DNA from: Phenylobacterium aquaticum
Lineage (GTDB): Bacteria; Pseudomonadota; Alphaproteobacteria; Caulobacterales; Caulobacteraceae
Direction of reading: 5' to 3'
Length of the DNA stretch: 64,000 nucleotides
Assembly: GCF_022695515.1 (NCBI RefSeq)
Contig: NZ_JALDPT010000002.1
Coordinates: 1-64,000 of the forward strand
The notes under the pieces are model-generated. The model did no database searches and was not told the origin of the DNA. It was given only the letters and a program-made list of their open reading frames with translations. Position 1 is the first letter of the stretch, and the number at the start of each line of letters is the position of its first letter. A program made the position numbers and the translations under genes. Shown in pieces: positions 37,210 through 47,241 of the stretch.

Positions 37210-37237
37210 AACGGCCGTCCCTCGGGGCGGCCGTTTT
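37210..37237 (+). terminator. Rho-independent terminator of infC
   Basis: AACGGCCG (37210-37217) and CGGCCGTT (37228-37235) form a stem extended by CC/GG, followed by a T run (37234-37237). It lies 24 bp after the infC stop. Confidence 0.8.
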
Positions 37238-37347
37238 GCTTTTCGGCCGTCGAAAACCTGCCGCCCCTTCCCCGACGACACACTTGAGGAGGGTCCGCCC
37301 GGCCCCGCATGATCGCGGGACAAGACCACATCCGGGAAGGAAACAAG

Positions 37348-38130
37348 ATGGACCTCACGAACGCATCGGCCCTGGTCACGGGCGGCGCCGGCGGCTTCGG
37401 CGGCGCCACGGTTCGCCGGCTGGCCCAGCGCGGCGCCAAGGTGGTGATCGCCGACGTCCACGCCGACCGCGGCGAAGCGCTCGCCAAGGAGCTCGGCAAC
37501 GGCTCGGTCTTCGTCCACACCGACATCATGGACGAGGCCTCGATCGAGAACGCGGTGCAGACCGCCGTCGGCCTGGGTCCGCTGCGCGCCGCTGTGGTCG
37601 TCCATGGCGGCCCGCCCGCGCCCGGCGCCACCGGTCCTGCCCGCACCGTGAACCGCGAGGGCAAGCGCCTGGCGCTCAGCCAGTTCGCCCACACCGTGAA
37701 CATCTATCTGAACAGCGCCTTCGCCGTGACCAGCCAGGCGGCCGAGGCCATGGCGGCCAACGAACCGCTCGCTTCCAACCAGCGCGGGGTGATCATCAAC
37801 ACCGCCTCGATCGCCGGCTATGAGGGCCAGCCCGGCCAGGCCGGCTATTCGGCGGCCAAGGGCGGCATCATCGGCATGACGCTCACCGTCGCCCGCGACC
37901 TCGCGCCGCTGGGGATCCGCGCCATGGCCATCGCGCCCGGCACCTTCCTGACGCTGGCCTACGCCTCGCGTATGACCGATGAACAGGCCCAGGCCCACTG
38001 GGGTCCGATGGTGCTCAACCCCAAGCGCATGGGCGATCCCGACGAATACGCCATCCTGGCGGCCCACATCGTCGAGAACGATTTTCTGAACGGCACGACC
38101 ATCCGCCTGGACGCCGGCCAGCGGTTCTAG
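37348..38130 (+). CDS. Short-chain dehydrogenase with altered NAG motif
   Basis: This 260-aa classical SDR has the cofactor motif TGGAGGFGGA, the catalytic Ser in NTASIAG, and YSAAKGG (Tyr and Lys). The loop usually reading NNAG reads HGGPPAPGATG here, which is unusual. The general form resembles HSD10-type 3-hydroxyacyl-CoA dehydrogenases. I chose the ATG at 37348 (MDLTNASALVTGG); the longer frame upstream has no coding character. It is flanked by infC and the MFS pair. The second SDR at 46425 is a related paralog with a standard NCAG motif. Confidence 0.83.
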   Translation: MDLTNASALVTGGAGGFGGATVRRLAQRGAKVVIADVHADRGEALAKELGNGSVFVHTDIMDEASIENAVQTAVGLGPLRAAVVVHGGPPAPGATGPARTVNREGKRLALSQFAHTVNIYLNSAFAVTSQAAEAMAANEPLASNQRGVIINTASIAGYEGQPGQAGYSAAKGGIIGMTLTVARDLAPLGIRAMAIAPGTFLTLAYASRMTDEQAQAHWGPMVLNPKRMGDPDEYAILAAHIVENDFLNGTTIRLDAGQRF

Positions 38131-38141
38131 GACTGCGCCCG

Positions 38142-38164
38142 CCCTCCCGCCGCGCGCGGGAGGG
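38142..38164. terminator. Hairpin after the SDR gene, possible terminator
   Basis: CCCTCCCGC (38142-38150) and GCGGGAGGG (38156-38164) are perfectly complementary with a 5-nt loop. Only TT follows, so termination would be weak. Confidence 0.4.
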
Positions 38165-38245
38165 TTCCGCGCGGGTCTGCGGAAACAACCAAGCGGCGTA
38201 GTCGGGCTTGCCCCGGCGGGCGGGTCCCCTTAACACCGCCGCATT

Positions 38246-39475
38246 ATGTCTGACTCCGAGCCGTATAAGGCCCCGGCCCCCCGCTTTGCGGCGGCGTCGT
38301 TGATCGCCGTCATCTTCATCAACATGCTGGGCTTCGGAATCATCGTTCCGCTGCTGCCCTTCTACGCCAAGTCGTTCAATGCGGCGCCCTGGCAGATCGG
38401 CGCGATCTTCGGCGCCTATTCCGTGGGGGCCTTTTTCGGCGAACCCTTCTGGGGCCGGCTGTCGGACAAGTACGGGCGAAAGCCCCTGCTGATCTCGACG
38501 ATCATGGGCAACTGCCTCTGCTATCTGGCCCTGGCCTTCGCGCCCAACATCTGGGTGGCCTTCGCCATCCGCCTGGTGGGCGGGCTGGCCGCCGGCAACG
38601 GCGCCGTGGTGCAAGGCTATATCGCCGACGTCACCCCGCCCGAAAAGCGCGCGCGCCAGATGTCCTATCAGGGCGCGGCCTGGAACGTCGGCCTGATCAT
38701 CGGCCCCTCGGTCGGCGGCTTCTTCGCCCATGAGGGCATGGGCCCGGCCGGCTTCCGCATCCCCCTGTTCATCGCCTCGGGCCTGGCGGCCCTGTGCGTC
38801 ACCGCCATCGCCCTGGTGATCAAGGAAAGCCGCGTCCGCGAGCAGAACATCAGCCATCGCCCCAGCCGCTGGAAGGCGGTCGGCGAGGTGGTGCAGCATC
38901 CGGTGATCGGCCGGATGATGCTGCTGACCTTCCTGGTCGGCTTCGCCTTCACCGGCATCGAGTCCCAGTTCGGCCTGTGGTCCCAGGCGCGCTTCGGCTG
39001 GGGGCCGCGCGACATCGCCGTCTGCTTCGCCTTCACCGGCGCCACGGCCTTCTTCTTCCAGACCCTGGTCACCGGCCGCATGTCCGAGCGGTTCGGCGAG
39101 GGGACCATGCTGGCGGTCGGCATGTCGATCACCGCGCTCGCCGCCGCCCTGCAGGTGGTGTCGGTGAACGGCGTCATGACCATCGGCCTGATGTGCATGA
39201 CCGCCGCCGGCCAGTCGGTGGCCTTCCCCAATGTCGGCGCGATCATCTCGCGCACCGCCGACCCCCATCGCCAGGGCCAGATCCTGGGCCTCAACAACGC
39301 CACCGGCGCGCTCGCCCGCGTGGTGGGTCCGGTCTGCGCCGGCCTGATGGTGCCGGTGATCCGCGACGGCCCGTTCATCCTGGGCGCCCTGGTGGTCGCC
39401 CCGGCGATCCTGCTGGCGCTCTCGGCCACCCGGCGGGCGACAGCCAGGCCTGAACCCTACCAAGCCGCCCCGTGA
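38246..39475 (+). CDS. Major facilitator superfamily transporter, TetA-like (first of pair)
   Basis: This 409-aa 12-helix inner-membrane transporter has FINMLGFGIIVPLLPFYAKSF, FGEPFWGRLSDKYGRKPLLI (the GRLSDKYGR loop 2-3 motif of MFS drug antiporters) and a C-terminal half ending QVVSVNGVMTIG. The pattern resembles tetracycline- and multidrug-type proton antiporters. It overlaps the next gene by 4 bp, where the stop codon TGA lies within GTGA. The substrate is not predictable. Confidence 0.87.
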   Translation: MSDSEPYKAPAPRFAAASLIAVIFINMLGFGIIVPLLPFYAKSFNAAPWQIGAIFGAYSVGAFFGEPFWGRLSDKYGRKPLLISTIMGNCLCYLALAFAPNIWVAFAIRLVGGLAAGNGAVVQGYIADVTPPEKRARQMSYQGAAWNVGLIIGPSVGGFFAHEGMGPAGFRIPLFIASGLAALCVTAIALVIKESRVREQNISHRPSRWKAVGEVVQHPVIGRMMLLTFLVGFAFTGIESQFGLWSQARFGWGPRDIAVCFAFTGATAFFFQTLVTGRMSERFGEGTMLAVGMSITALAAALQVVSVNGVMTIGLMCMTAAGQSVAFPNVGAIISRTADPHRQGQILGLNNATGALARVVGPVCAGLMVPVIRDGPFILGALVVAPAILLALSATRRATARPEPYQAAP

Positions 39476-40668
39476 CGCCGGTTCGGGATCACGACCCGCG
39501 GGCCCTGGTGGTCCTGCTCTCGGTGGTGTTCCTGAACATTGCGGGGTTCGGGGTGGTGATCCCGCTGCTGCCGTTCTTCGGCCAGGCCTTCCACGCCCAG
39601 GCCTGGCAGATCACCCTCCTGTTCTCGATGTTCTCGGCCGGCCAGTTCCTGGGCGAGCCGTTCTGGGGGCGCTTGTCGGACCGGGTCGGACGTCGCCCGG
39701 TGCTGATCGCCACCATCGCCACGGCCGCCCTCTGCTATGTGGCGCTCGCCTTCTCGCCCAATATCTGGATCGCCTTCCTGGCCCGCTTCGCCAGCGGCTT
39801 CTTCTCGGGCAACATCTCGACCCTGCAGGGCTGCATGGCCGACATTACCCCGCCGGAGAAACGCGCCGGTCGCATGGGGGTGATGGGCTCGGCCTTTTCG
39901 CTCGGCTTCATGACTGGCCCGGCGCTCGGCGGCCTCCTGGCCCATCCGAAGCTGGGCGCTGTGGGCTTCCACCTGCCGCTGTTCGCCGCCGCGATCCTGG
40001 GCCTGGCCTCGGCCGCTGGCGTGGTGTTCTTCGTGGCGGAGACCCGACCGGGCACGCCGGACATCCGCCCCCGCAGCCGCCGGGCGGCGATCGGCGAGGC
40101 CTTCGCCGACCCGATCATCCGCCGCATCCTGATCATCAGCTTCGTCATCGTCTCCGGCTTCGCAGGCGTCGAGGCGACCTACGGCCTGTGGACCTCCGCC
40201 CGGTTCGGCTGGGGGCCGCAGCAGATCGGCCTGGCCTTCGTGGTGATCGGGGTGATCGGCGCCTTCAGCCAGGGGATCGCCACCTCCTGGCTGGTCCGCC
40301 GGTTTGGCGAGCCGCGGGTGCTGATCGCGGGCCTGAGCCTGATGTTCGTCGGCATGCTGGTGCAGTTCAGCTCGATGGTCTGGCCCCAGGCGGTGCTGGG
40401 CCTGGCCATTGTCGGCTTCGGCCAGTCGATCTGCTTCCCGAACCTGGTCGGGCTGATCTCCAAGGCCACCTCGCCCGATCGCCAGGGCGAGATGCTGGGC
40501 CTGAACATATCCAACAATGCGCTCGCCCGGATCGGAGGGCCGGTCTATGCGGGCCAGCTGTTCTCCCTGGTCGATCCCGGCGCGCCCTTTGCGCTGACCG
40601 CGCTCCTGATCCTGCCAGCCCTGGTGCTGGCCTGGCAGGTCTGGAAGCGCCTGCCCCAGGCCGCCTAG
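39472..40668 (+). CDS. Major facilitator superfamily transporter, TetA-like (second of pair)
   Basis: This 398-aa paralog of the preceding gene has FLNIAGFGVVIPLLPFFGQAF and LGEPFWGRLSDRVGRRPVLI. The GTG start overlaps the first gene's stop by 4 bp, so translation is coupled. The two proteins share the same loop motif and the same order of helices but differ across most of their length. They may work as a heteromer, or as a tandem duplication with divergent substrates. The substrate is unknown. Confidence 0.86.
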   Translation: MTPVRDHDPRALVVLLSVVFLNIAGFGVVIPLLPFFGQAFHAQAWQITLLFSMFSAGQFLGEPFWGRLSDRVGRRPVLIATIATAALCYVALAFSPNIWIAFLARFASGFFSGNISTLQGCMADITPPEKRAGRMGVMGSAFSLGFMTGPALGGLLAHPKLGAVGFHLPLFAAAILGLASAAGVVFFVAETRPGTPDIRPRSRRAAIGEAFADPIIRRILIISFVIVSGFAGVEATYGLWTSARFGWGPQQIGLAFVVIGVIGAFSQGIATSWLVRRFGEPRVLIAGLSLMFVGMLVQFSSMVWPQAVLGLAIVGFGQSICFPNLVGLISKATSPDRQGEMLGLNISNNALARIGGPVYAGQLFSLVDPGAPFALTALLILPALVLAWQVWKRLPQAA

Positions 40669-40809
40669 CGTCAGGACCGAGCCCCCGCGCCCTTGCCTTC
40701 CCGCCGGGTTTGACGTATTCACCCGCCCCTTCGGAACCGCCTGGCCAAAGGCATGCCATGGCGGTTCATCAATACGCCAGAGGACGGGGCCGCAAGGCTC
40801 CGACGTGAA

Positions 40810-41010
40810 ATGCCCAAACTGAAGACGAAGTCAGGCGCCAAAAAGCGCTTCAAACTGACGGCGACGGGTAAGCTGAAGGCCGGCGTCGCCGGCAAGCGCC
40901 ACCGCCTGATCAGCCACAATTCCAAGTACATCCGTCAAAACCGCGGTACGAAAGTGATGAGCCCTGCTGATAGCAAGACCATCAAGTCGTACCTGCCCTA
41001 TGGCCTTTGA
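40810..41010 (+). CDS. rpmI: 50S ribosomal protein L35
   Basis: This 66-aa ribosomal protein starts [20 protein letters not shown], then [19 protein letters not shown], the L35 signature. The ATG at 40810 gives the canonical start; the codons upstream in the same frame are not conserved. It is followed after 16 bp by rplT. Basic and cytosolic, part of the large subunit. Confidence 0.97.
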   Translation: MPKLKTKSGAKKRFKLTATGKLKAGVAGKRHRLISHNSKYIRQNRGTKVMSPADSKTIKSYLPYGL

Positions 41011-41026
41011 TCGGGAGTACTGACAC

Positions 41027-41383
41027 ATGGCTCGCGTTAAGAGGGGCGTGACCGCCCACGCCAAGCACAAGAAGGTTCTGGCTCAGGCCAAGGGCTTCTA
41101 CGGGCGCCGCAAGAACACCATCCGCACCGCCAAGGCGGCCGTGGACAAGGCCGGACAGTACGCCTACCGCGACCGCAAGGTCCGCAAGCGCAGCTTCCGT
41201 TCGCTGTGGATTCAGCGGATCAACGCCGCGGCCCGTCTCGAGGGCTTCACCTATTCGCAGTTTATCTTCGGCCTTGATAAGGCCGGGATCGAGATCGACC
41301 GCAAAGTCCTGTCGGACATCGCGGGCGCTGATCCGGTCGGTTTCAAGGCCATCGCCGACAAGGTTCGCGCCGCGCTGGCCTAA
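41027..41383 (+). CDS. rplT: 50S ribosomal protein L20
   Basis: This 118-aa ribosomal protein starts [29 protein letters not shown], then [29 protein letters not shown], the L20 hallmark. It is essential for early 50S assembly and often autoregulates the L35-L20 mRNA. A terminator hairpin follows at 41413. It forms a unit with rpmI and precedes pheS-pheT as in many alphaproteobacteria. Confidence 0.97.
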   Translation: MARVKRGVTAHAKHKKVLAQAKGFYGRRKNTIRTAKAAVDKAGQYAYRDRKVRKRSFRSLWIQRINAAARLEGFTYSQFIFGLDKAGIEIDRKVLSDIAGADPVGFKAIADKVRAALA

Positions 41384-41412
41384 AGCCTCGGGAGTTCTCT
41401 CCCCTGCTTTGC

Positions 41413-41446
41413 AAAGCCCTCCGGCCGAACCGCCGGAGGGCTTTTT
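41413..41446 (+). terminator. Rho-independent terminator after rplT
   Basis: AAAGCCCTCCGGC (41413-41425) and GCCGGAGGGCTTT (41432-41444) make a perfect 13-bp stem with a 6-nt loop, ending in five T (41442-41446). It lies 29 bp after the rplT stop. Confidence 0.92.
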
Positions 41447-41458
41447 GCTGTCTCCCTA

Positions 41459-41600
41459 TCCTCCCCCGCCCGCGGGGGAGGGGGACCGCCCAAAGGGCGG
41501 TGGTGGGGGCGGCCCCAAGCTCCGCGTCCGGTCTCGCCCCCTCCACCACGCGGGTCGCGTGGTCCCCCTCCCCCGTTCCGCTACGCTTCCCGGGGGAGGA
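41459..41600. repeat. Large palindromic intergenic repeat between rplT and pheS
   Basis: The ends TCCTCCCCCG (41459-41468) and CGGGGGAGGA (41591-41600) are perfect inverted repeats. Inside are several smaller palindromes, such as CCCGCGGG near 41469, ACCGCC-AAA-GGCGGT near 41485-41502, and a CCACGCG-GGTC-GCGTGG one near 41546. This form, alternating CCCCCTCCACC and GGTGGTGGGGG blocks, is like the dispersed REP-type elements of Caulobacter-group genomes. It lies between genes and is non-coding. Confidence 0.65.
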
Positions 41601-41643
41601 GAGGTTCCACTCAAGGCCCAGCCCATCTAAGAACCGCTTCGTC

Positions 41644-42753
41644 ATGACCGATATCACCACCCTCGAGGCCGACATCTCGGCCGCTATCGCCGCCGCGGCC
41701 GACGCCGCCGCCCTGGAGACCGTCCGGGTCTCGGCGCTCGGCAAGTCCGGCTCCATCTCCGAGCTGCTCAAGTCCCTCGGCGGCATGAGCCCCGATGAAC
41801 GGCGCGAGCAGGGGCCGAAGATCAACGGCCTGCGCGACCGCGTCCAGACCGCCATCGCCGCCCGCAAGGCGGAACTGGAGACCGCCGAGCTCGACGCCCG
41901 TCTGGCCGCCGAGCGGGTCGACCTCAGCCTGCCGGCCCCGCCGCGCCGCAAGGGCTCGGTGCATCCGACCATGCAGGTCATGGACGAGATGATCGCGGTC
42001 TTCGCCGAGATGGGCTTCTCGGTCGCCGAAGGTCCGGACATCGAGACCGACTTCAACAACTTCACGGCGCTCAACTTCCCGCCCAAGCACCCGGCGCGGG
42101 AGATGCACGACACCTTCTTCCTGCCGGAGGACGAACACGGCGAGCGCAAGGTGCTGCGCACCCATACGAGCCCCGTTCAGGTCCGCGTCATGCACGCGGT
42201 CAATGAGAAGGTCCCGGCCTGGGTCGCCAACGGCCAGGAACCGCCGATCCGCGTGATCGTGCCCGGCCGCACCTTCCGCAAGGATTCCGACCAGACCCAC
42301 ACGCCCATGTTCCACCAGATCGAAGGCCTGGTGATCGACAAGGGCATCCACATGGGCCACCTGAAGTGGACCCTTGAGACCTTCATCGCCCGGTTCTTCG
42401 AGACCTCGGCGGTCGAGACCCGCTTCCGCCCCCACCACTTCCCCTTCACCGAACCCAGCGCCGAGATGGACGTGAAGTGCGACCGCTCCGGGGGCGAGGT
42501 GAAGATCGGTCAGGGCGAGGACTGGCTGGAGATCCTGGGCTGCGGGATGGTCCATCCCAATGTGCTGCGCAATTGCGGCCTCGACCCGGACGTCTGGCAG
42601 GGCTTCGCCTTCGGCTGCGGGGTCGACCGGCTCGGCGTGCTGAAATACGGCATGCCGGACCTGCGCGACATGTTCGCCTCCGACGCCCGCTGGCTGGCCC
42701 ACTACGGCTTCTCGGCCTTCGCCGCGCCCAACCAGGCTTCGGGGCTGTCGTGA
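41644..42753 (+). CDS. pheS: Phenylalanine-tRNA ligase alpha subunit
   Basis: With PheT this class II synthetase charges tRNA-Phe. The 369-aa chain has an N-terminal coiled coil (about 1-90) and the catalytic core: [11 protein letters not shown], then [45 protein letters not shown] and the C-terminal [21 protein letters not shown]. The ATG at 41644 ([13 protein letters not shown]) fits the family; the codons upstream belong to the palindromic repeat. Its TGA overlaps the next ATG by one base. Confidence 0.96.
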   Translation: MTDITTLEADISAAIAAAADAAALETVRVSALGKSGSISELLKSLGGMSPDERREQGPKINGLRDRVQTAIAARKAELETAELDARLAAERVDLSLPAPPRRKGSVHPTMQVMDEMIAVFAEMGFSVAEGPDIETDFNNFTALNFPPKHPAREMHDTFFLPEDEHGERKVLRTHTSPVQVRVMHAVNEKVPAWVANGQEPPIRVIVPGRTFRKDSDQTHTPMFHQIEGLVIDKGIHMGHLKWTLETFIARFFETSAVETRFRPHHFPFTEPSAEMDVKCDRSGGEVKIGQGEDWLEILGCGMVHPNVLRNCGLDPDVWQGFAFGCGVDRLGVLKYGMPDLRDMFASDARWLAHYGFSAFAAPNQASGLS

Positions 42754-43160
42754 TGCAGACCGAACTGGACTGGCGTGATCTCGACCGGTTCCCCTTCGGT
42801 GACGGTCCGGACCTCGCGGACGCGCTTCTCGCCCTCATCCTGGAGGGCAAGAAGACCGCGACCTGCTGGAGCGTGGCCGAGGGGCTCAAGGGCTCGGAGG
42901 TCGGCAAGCGCTGGGTCGCCGAGGACGGGGCCGGCCGGCCGCGCGCCGTGCTGGAGACCCTCGAACTCACCCAACGCCGCTTCGACGCCGTGGACGCCGA
43001 GTTCGCCTTCCAGGAGGGCGAGGACGATCGCACGCTGGAAAGCTGGCGGCGCGCCCACGAGCGCTATTTCACCCGCAACGGCGGATACGCCCCGGACATG
43101 ATGCTCTGGTGCGAGCGCTTCCGCCTGATTGAGATTCTCGGCGAAGGAGCCGACCGATGA
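42753..43160 (+). CDS. ASCH domain-containing protein between pheS and pheT
   Basis: This 135-aa protein has [21 protein letters not shown] and [30 protein letters not shown], which match the ASCH fold (beta-barrel related to PUA) with its GKKTAT-like G-x-K-x-x-T/S binding loop. These proteins bind RNA or modified nucleotides; some hydrolyse N4-acetylcytidine. It is joined to pheS by a TGATG overlap and to pheT by an ATGA overlap, so all three are co-translated. Function here is unproven. Confidence 0.82.
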   Translation: MQTELDWRDLDRFPFGDGPDLADALLALILEGKKTATCWSVAEGLKGSEVGKRWVAEDGAGRPRAVLETLELTQRRFDAVDAEFAFQEGEDDRTLESWRRAHERYFTRNGGYAPDMMLWCERFRLIEILGEGADR

Positions 43161-45531
43161 AATTCACCCTCTCCTGGCTCAAAGAGCACCTGGACACCAC
43201 GGCGACCGCGCCGGAGGTGGTCGACGCCATGACCATGGCCGGCCTTGAGGTCGAGCATGTCGAGGATCCGGCCACCAAGCTCGCCGCCTTCTCGGTCGCC
43301 AAGATCGTGGAGGCCGTCCAGCATCCCAACGCCGACCGCCTGCGCGTCTGTCAGGTCGACACCCGTGACGGCCGCAAGGAGATCGTCTGCGGCGCGCCCA
43401 ATGCCCGGGCGGGCCTGACCACCATCTACGCCCCCATCGGCGCCTATGTGCCGGGCCTGGGCGTGACCCTGGTCGAGAAGCCGGTGCGCGGCGTGGTCTC
43501 CAACGGCATGCTCTGCTCGGCCTCCGAGCTGGAAGTGGCCACCGAGTCCGACGGCATCATGGAGCTGCCCGACACGCTCGCGGTCGGGACCTCGGTCGCC
43601 GAGGCGCTCGGGCTGGAAGCCGTGATCGACTTCGAGGTCACCCCCAACCGCCCCGACTGGCTGGGCGTCGTCGGCATCGCCCGCGACCTGGCGGCCGCCG
43701 GCCTCGGCAAGCTGAAGGACGTGTCGGTCGCCCCCGTCCCCGGCAAGTTCCCCTGCCCCATAGACGTCAAGCTCGACGGCACGGACGCCTGCCCGGCCTT
43801 CGCCGGCCGGCTGATCAAGGGCGTGAAGAATGGCCCCTCCCCGGCCTGGCTGCAGCAGCGCCTGGCCTCGGTCGGTCTGCGCTCGATCAACGCCCTGGTC
43901 GATGTCACCAACCTGATCTCCTACGATCGGGCCCGGCCGCTGCACGTCTATGACGCGGCCAAGCTGTCGGGCGATTTCCTCAAGGCCCGGCTGGGCCATG
44001 CGACGGGCGAGGCCATCCTGGCCCTCGACGGCAAGACCTATGAGGCGACCTCGGAAATCTGCGTGATCGCCGACGGCTCGGGCGCCATCGGCCTCGGCGG
44101 CGTCATGGGCGGGGAGTCGACCGGCTGTTCCGAGACGACCACCGAGGTCTTCGTCGAAAGCGCCTATTTCGACCCCATCCGCACGGCCCAGACCGGCCGC
44201 AGCCTGGGCATCACCTCCGACGCCCAGTACCGCTTCGCCCGCGGCGTGGACCCGGAAAGCCTTAAGCCCGGCCTGGAGCTGGCCACCCGGCTGATCCTGG
44301 AGCTCTGCGGCGGCGAGCCGTCGGAAGTGGTGTTCGTGGGCGAGGCGCCGGCCGCGCCCGGCCCGATCGCCTTTGACCGGTCCTATGTCCGCCAGCTGTC
44401 GGGCCTGGAGATCGGCCCCGAGCGCATCGACCAGATCCTGGCCGACCTCGGCTTCACGGTCGAACCCACCCAGATCACCCCGCCGTCCTGGCGGCGCGAC
44501 GTCGAGGGCAAGGCCGACCTCGTCGAGGAAGTGGCGCGCATCGAGGGCTATGGCGCCCTGCCGGCTACCGCCCTGCCGGAGATCGCCAAGCCGGCCGGCG
44601 GCGTTCTGACCGTGCGCCAGGGCCGGTGCGCACCGCCCGTCGCGCCATGGCCGCCCGCGGCTATGCCGAGACCATCACCTGGAGCTTCACCAAGCGCGAG
44701 ACCGCAGTGCTGTTCGGCGGCGGCCAGCCGGAGCTGGTGGTCACCAACCCGATCGCCTCGGACCTCGACTGCATGCGCCCCTCGGCCCTGCCCAACCTGA
44801 TCGAGGCGGCGGGCCGCAACGCCCGTCGCGGCTTCCCCGATGTCGCCCTGTTCGAGATCGGCCCGCTCTATCGCGGCGACCGGCCGGAAGATCAGGTGAC
44901 GACGGTCACGGCCCTCGTCGCCCCCCACGCGCCGCGGCGTTGGGACGGCGCCAAGACCGATCCGCTGTTCGACCTGAAGGCCGATCTGATGGGCCTGCTG
45001 GAGGAGCTCGCCGGCCCCAACCTGCAGACTGTCCAGGGCGCCAACAGCGACTGGTGGCATCCGGGCCGCTCGGCCCGCCTGCAGCTCGGCCCCAAGACCG
45101 TGGTCGCCGAGTTCGGTGAGATCCATCCGCGCATCTGCAAGGCTCTGGATGTCGAGGGCCCGCTCTACGCCTTCGAGCTCAATCTCGACGTCCTGCCTGA
45201 GCCCAAGCGCAAGGCGACCAAGACCAAGCCGGCGCTGGAGCTGTCCCCGCTCATGCCGCTGTCTCGCGACTTCGCCTTCCTGGTCGAGGCCAAGGTCGCG
45301 GCCGGCGAGGTGGCGCGGCCGATCCTGGGGGTCGACAAGGCGCTGATCTCCGACGCCCGCGTCTTCGACGTCTATCAGGGCCAGGGCGTGCCGGAGGGCT
45401 TCAAGTCGGTCGCCGTCGAGGTGATCCTCCAGCCGAAGGACAAGACCCTCACCGACGCCGAGATCGAGGCCCTGTCGGCCAAGATCGTGGCCGCGGTGGA
45501 CAAGGCGGTCGGGGGCAAGCTGCGGAGCTAG
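43157..45531 (+). CDS. pheT: Phenylalanine-tRNA ligase beta subunit, frameshifted in this sequence
   Basis: The start [14 protein letters not shown], the tRNA-binding EMAP-like domain ([13 protein letters not shown]), and the B3/B4 editing domain ([24 protein letters not shown]) are in the first frame. The second frame carries the B7-like core ([11 protein letters not shown]), FEIGPLYRG and the C-terminal anticodon-binding domain ([11 protein letters not shown] onwards). The two frames meet near 44621-44626. One extra G in GGCCGG-TGCG restores [19 protein letters not shown] and gives about 791 aa, the normal length. The gene is essential, so error is likely. It is convergent with the SRPBCC gene. 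Confidence 0.94.
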
Positions 45532-45965
45532 AGCTCCGCAGCGATCCCCTCCAGCCTCACCAGGATCCCCGGCCAGCCGGAGCCCATGCCACGGAAGCCG
45601 CCCTCGTCCTGGGGTCGGAAGCCGCTCTGCTCCATCCGCACACGCGTCCCGCCCTCGACGGGCGTGAGGGTCCAGGTGACGACGGTCTTCAGGCCGTCCG
45701 CCGCCTGGTCGCCGGAGGCGTTCCAGCTGTAGGCCAGCCGCTGCGGCGGCTCGAGCGTCAGCACCTCGCAGTCGGTCACACCGTTCCAGCCCATCATTGG
45801 CGTGGCGCGGAAGTTGAACCTGTGTCCCACGACAGGCGCGAAATCATTGGCCATCAGCCATCGGGCGATGAGGTCGGATGTGGTCAGCGCCCGCCAGATC
45901 TTCTCCGGCGGATGGGCCATGACGCGTTCCTCGACAAGGGCGCGTTGGGCAGGGATTTCGGTCAT
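45528..45965 (-). CDS. SRPBCC (AHSA1-type) domain protein
   Basis: This 145-aa protein starts [38 protein letters not shown], the START/AHSA1 entry helix, then has [19 protein letters not shown] and a C-terminal long helix ending [11 protein letters not shown]. The helix-grip fold binds hydrophobic ligands. It overlaps the ArsR gene stop by one base, a widespread ArsR-SRPBCC arrangement. The ligand is unknown. Confidence 0.85.
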   Translation of the reverse strand: MTEIPAQRALVEERVMAHPPEKIWRALTTSDLIARWLMANDFAPVVGHRFNFRATPMMGWNGVTDCEVLTLEPPQRLAYSWNASGDQAADGLKTVVTWTLTPVEGGTRVRMEQSGFRPQDEGGFRGMGSGWPGILVRLEGIAAEL

Positions 45966-46300
45966 CAGTCCATGTCCTTGAGCACGGCTTCGAGCTGGTC
46001 GAACCGCTCGGGCCAGAAGGTGGAATAGTGGGCGAACCAGTCGATCAGGGGCGCCAGTCCGGCCGGCTCGACGCGATAGTGAGTGCGCCGCCCCTCTCGC
46101 CGCTCCCGCACCAGGCCGGCGATCTTCAACGCCGCCAGATGTTGCGACACCGCCGGCTGGGAGACACCGGCGCCCTCCGTCAGCGCGCCGACCGTCAGTT
46201 CGCCCTCTCGGCTCAGGCGCTCGAACACCGCCCGCCGGGTAGGGTCCGACAGCGTCCGCATCAGCTGGGTCACCGCGAACTCGTGCATGGCGAATTTCAT
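45965..46300 (-). CDS. ArsR-family transcriptional regulator
   Basis: This 111-aa protein has a winged HTH spanning RTLSDPTRRAVFERLSREGELTVGALTEGAGVSQPAVSQHLAALKIAGLVRERREGRRTHYRVE. It contains no cysteine, so it is not a metal sensor of the ArsR/SmtB kind. The start is at 46300, or a Met 5 codons in. A palindrome CATAAG-N6-CTTATG (46298-46315) overlaps the start codon and is a likely autoregulatory operator. It drives the SRPBCC gene through a TGATG overlap. Confidence 0.88.
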   Translation of the reverse strand: MKFAMHEFAVTQLMRTLSDPTRRAVFERLSREGELTVGALTEGAGVSQPAVSQHLAALKIAGLVRERREGRRTHYRVEPAGLAPLIDWFAHYSTFWPERFDQLEAVLKDMD

Positions 46301-46315
46301 AAGCCATGACTTATG
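46298..46315. promoter_or_regulatory. Palindromic operator over the arsR start
   Basis: CATAAG (46298-46303), CCATGA, CTTATG (46310-46315) is a perfect 6+6 inverted repeat covering the arsR start codon. Position and symmetry fit an ArsR-family repressor site. Inferred. Confidence 0.55.
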
Positions 46316-46424
46316 ATTGAGTCAATCGACGGCCAGGCGCCTTCCGCTGGGTGAATCTTGGCGGGAGGCGGAAAGCCGTGTTTGGTCCGCCGCCACAGAC
46401 CTCAACGCCCGGCGGAGCCGTTCC

Positions 46425-47207
<783 letters not shown>

Positions 47208-47241
47208 GGACAAACCCCCGGCCGGGCGCTAGCCTGGCCCC

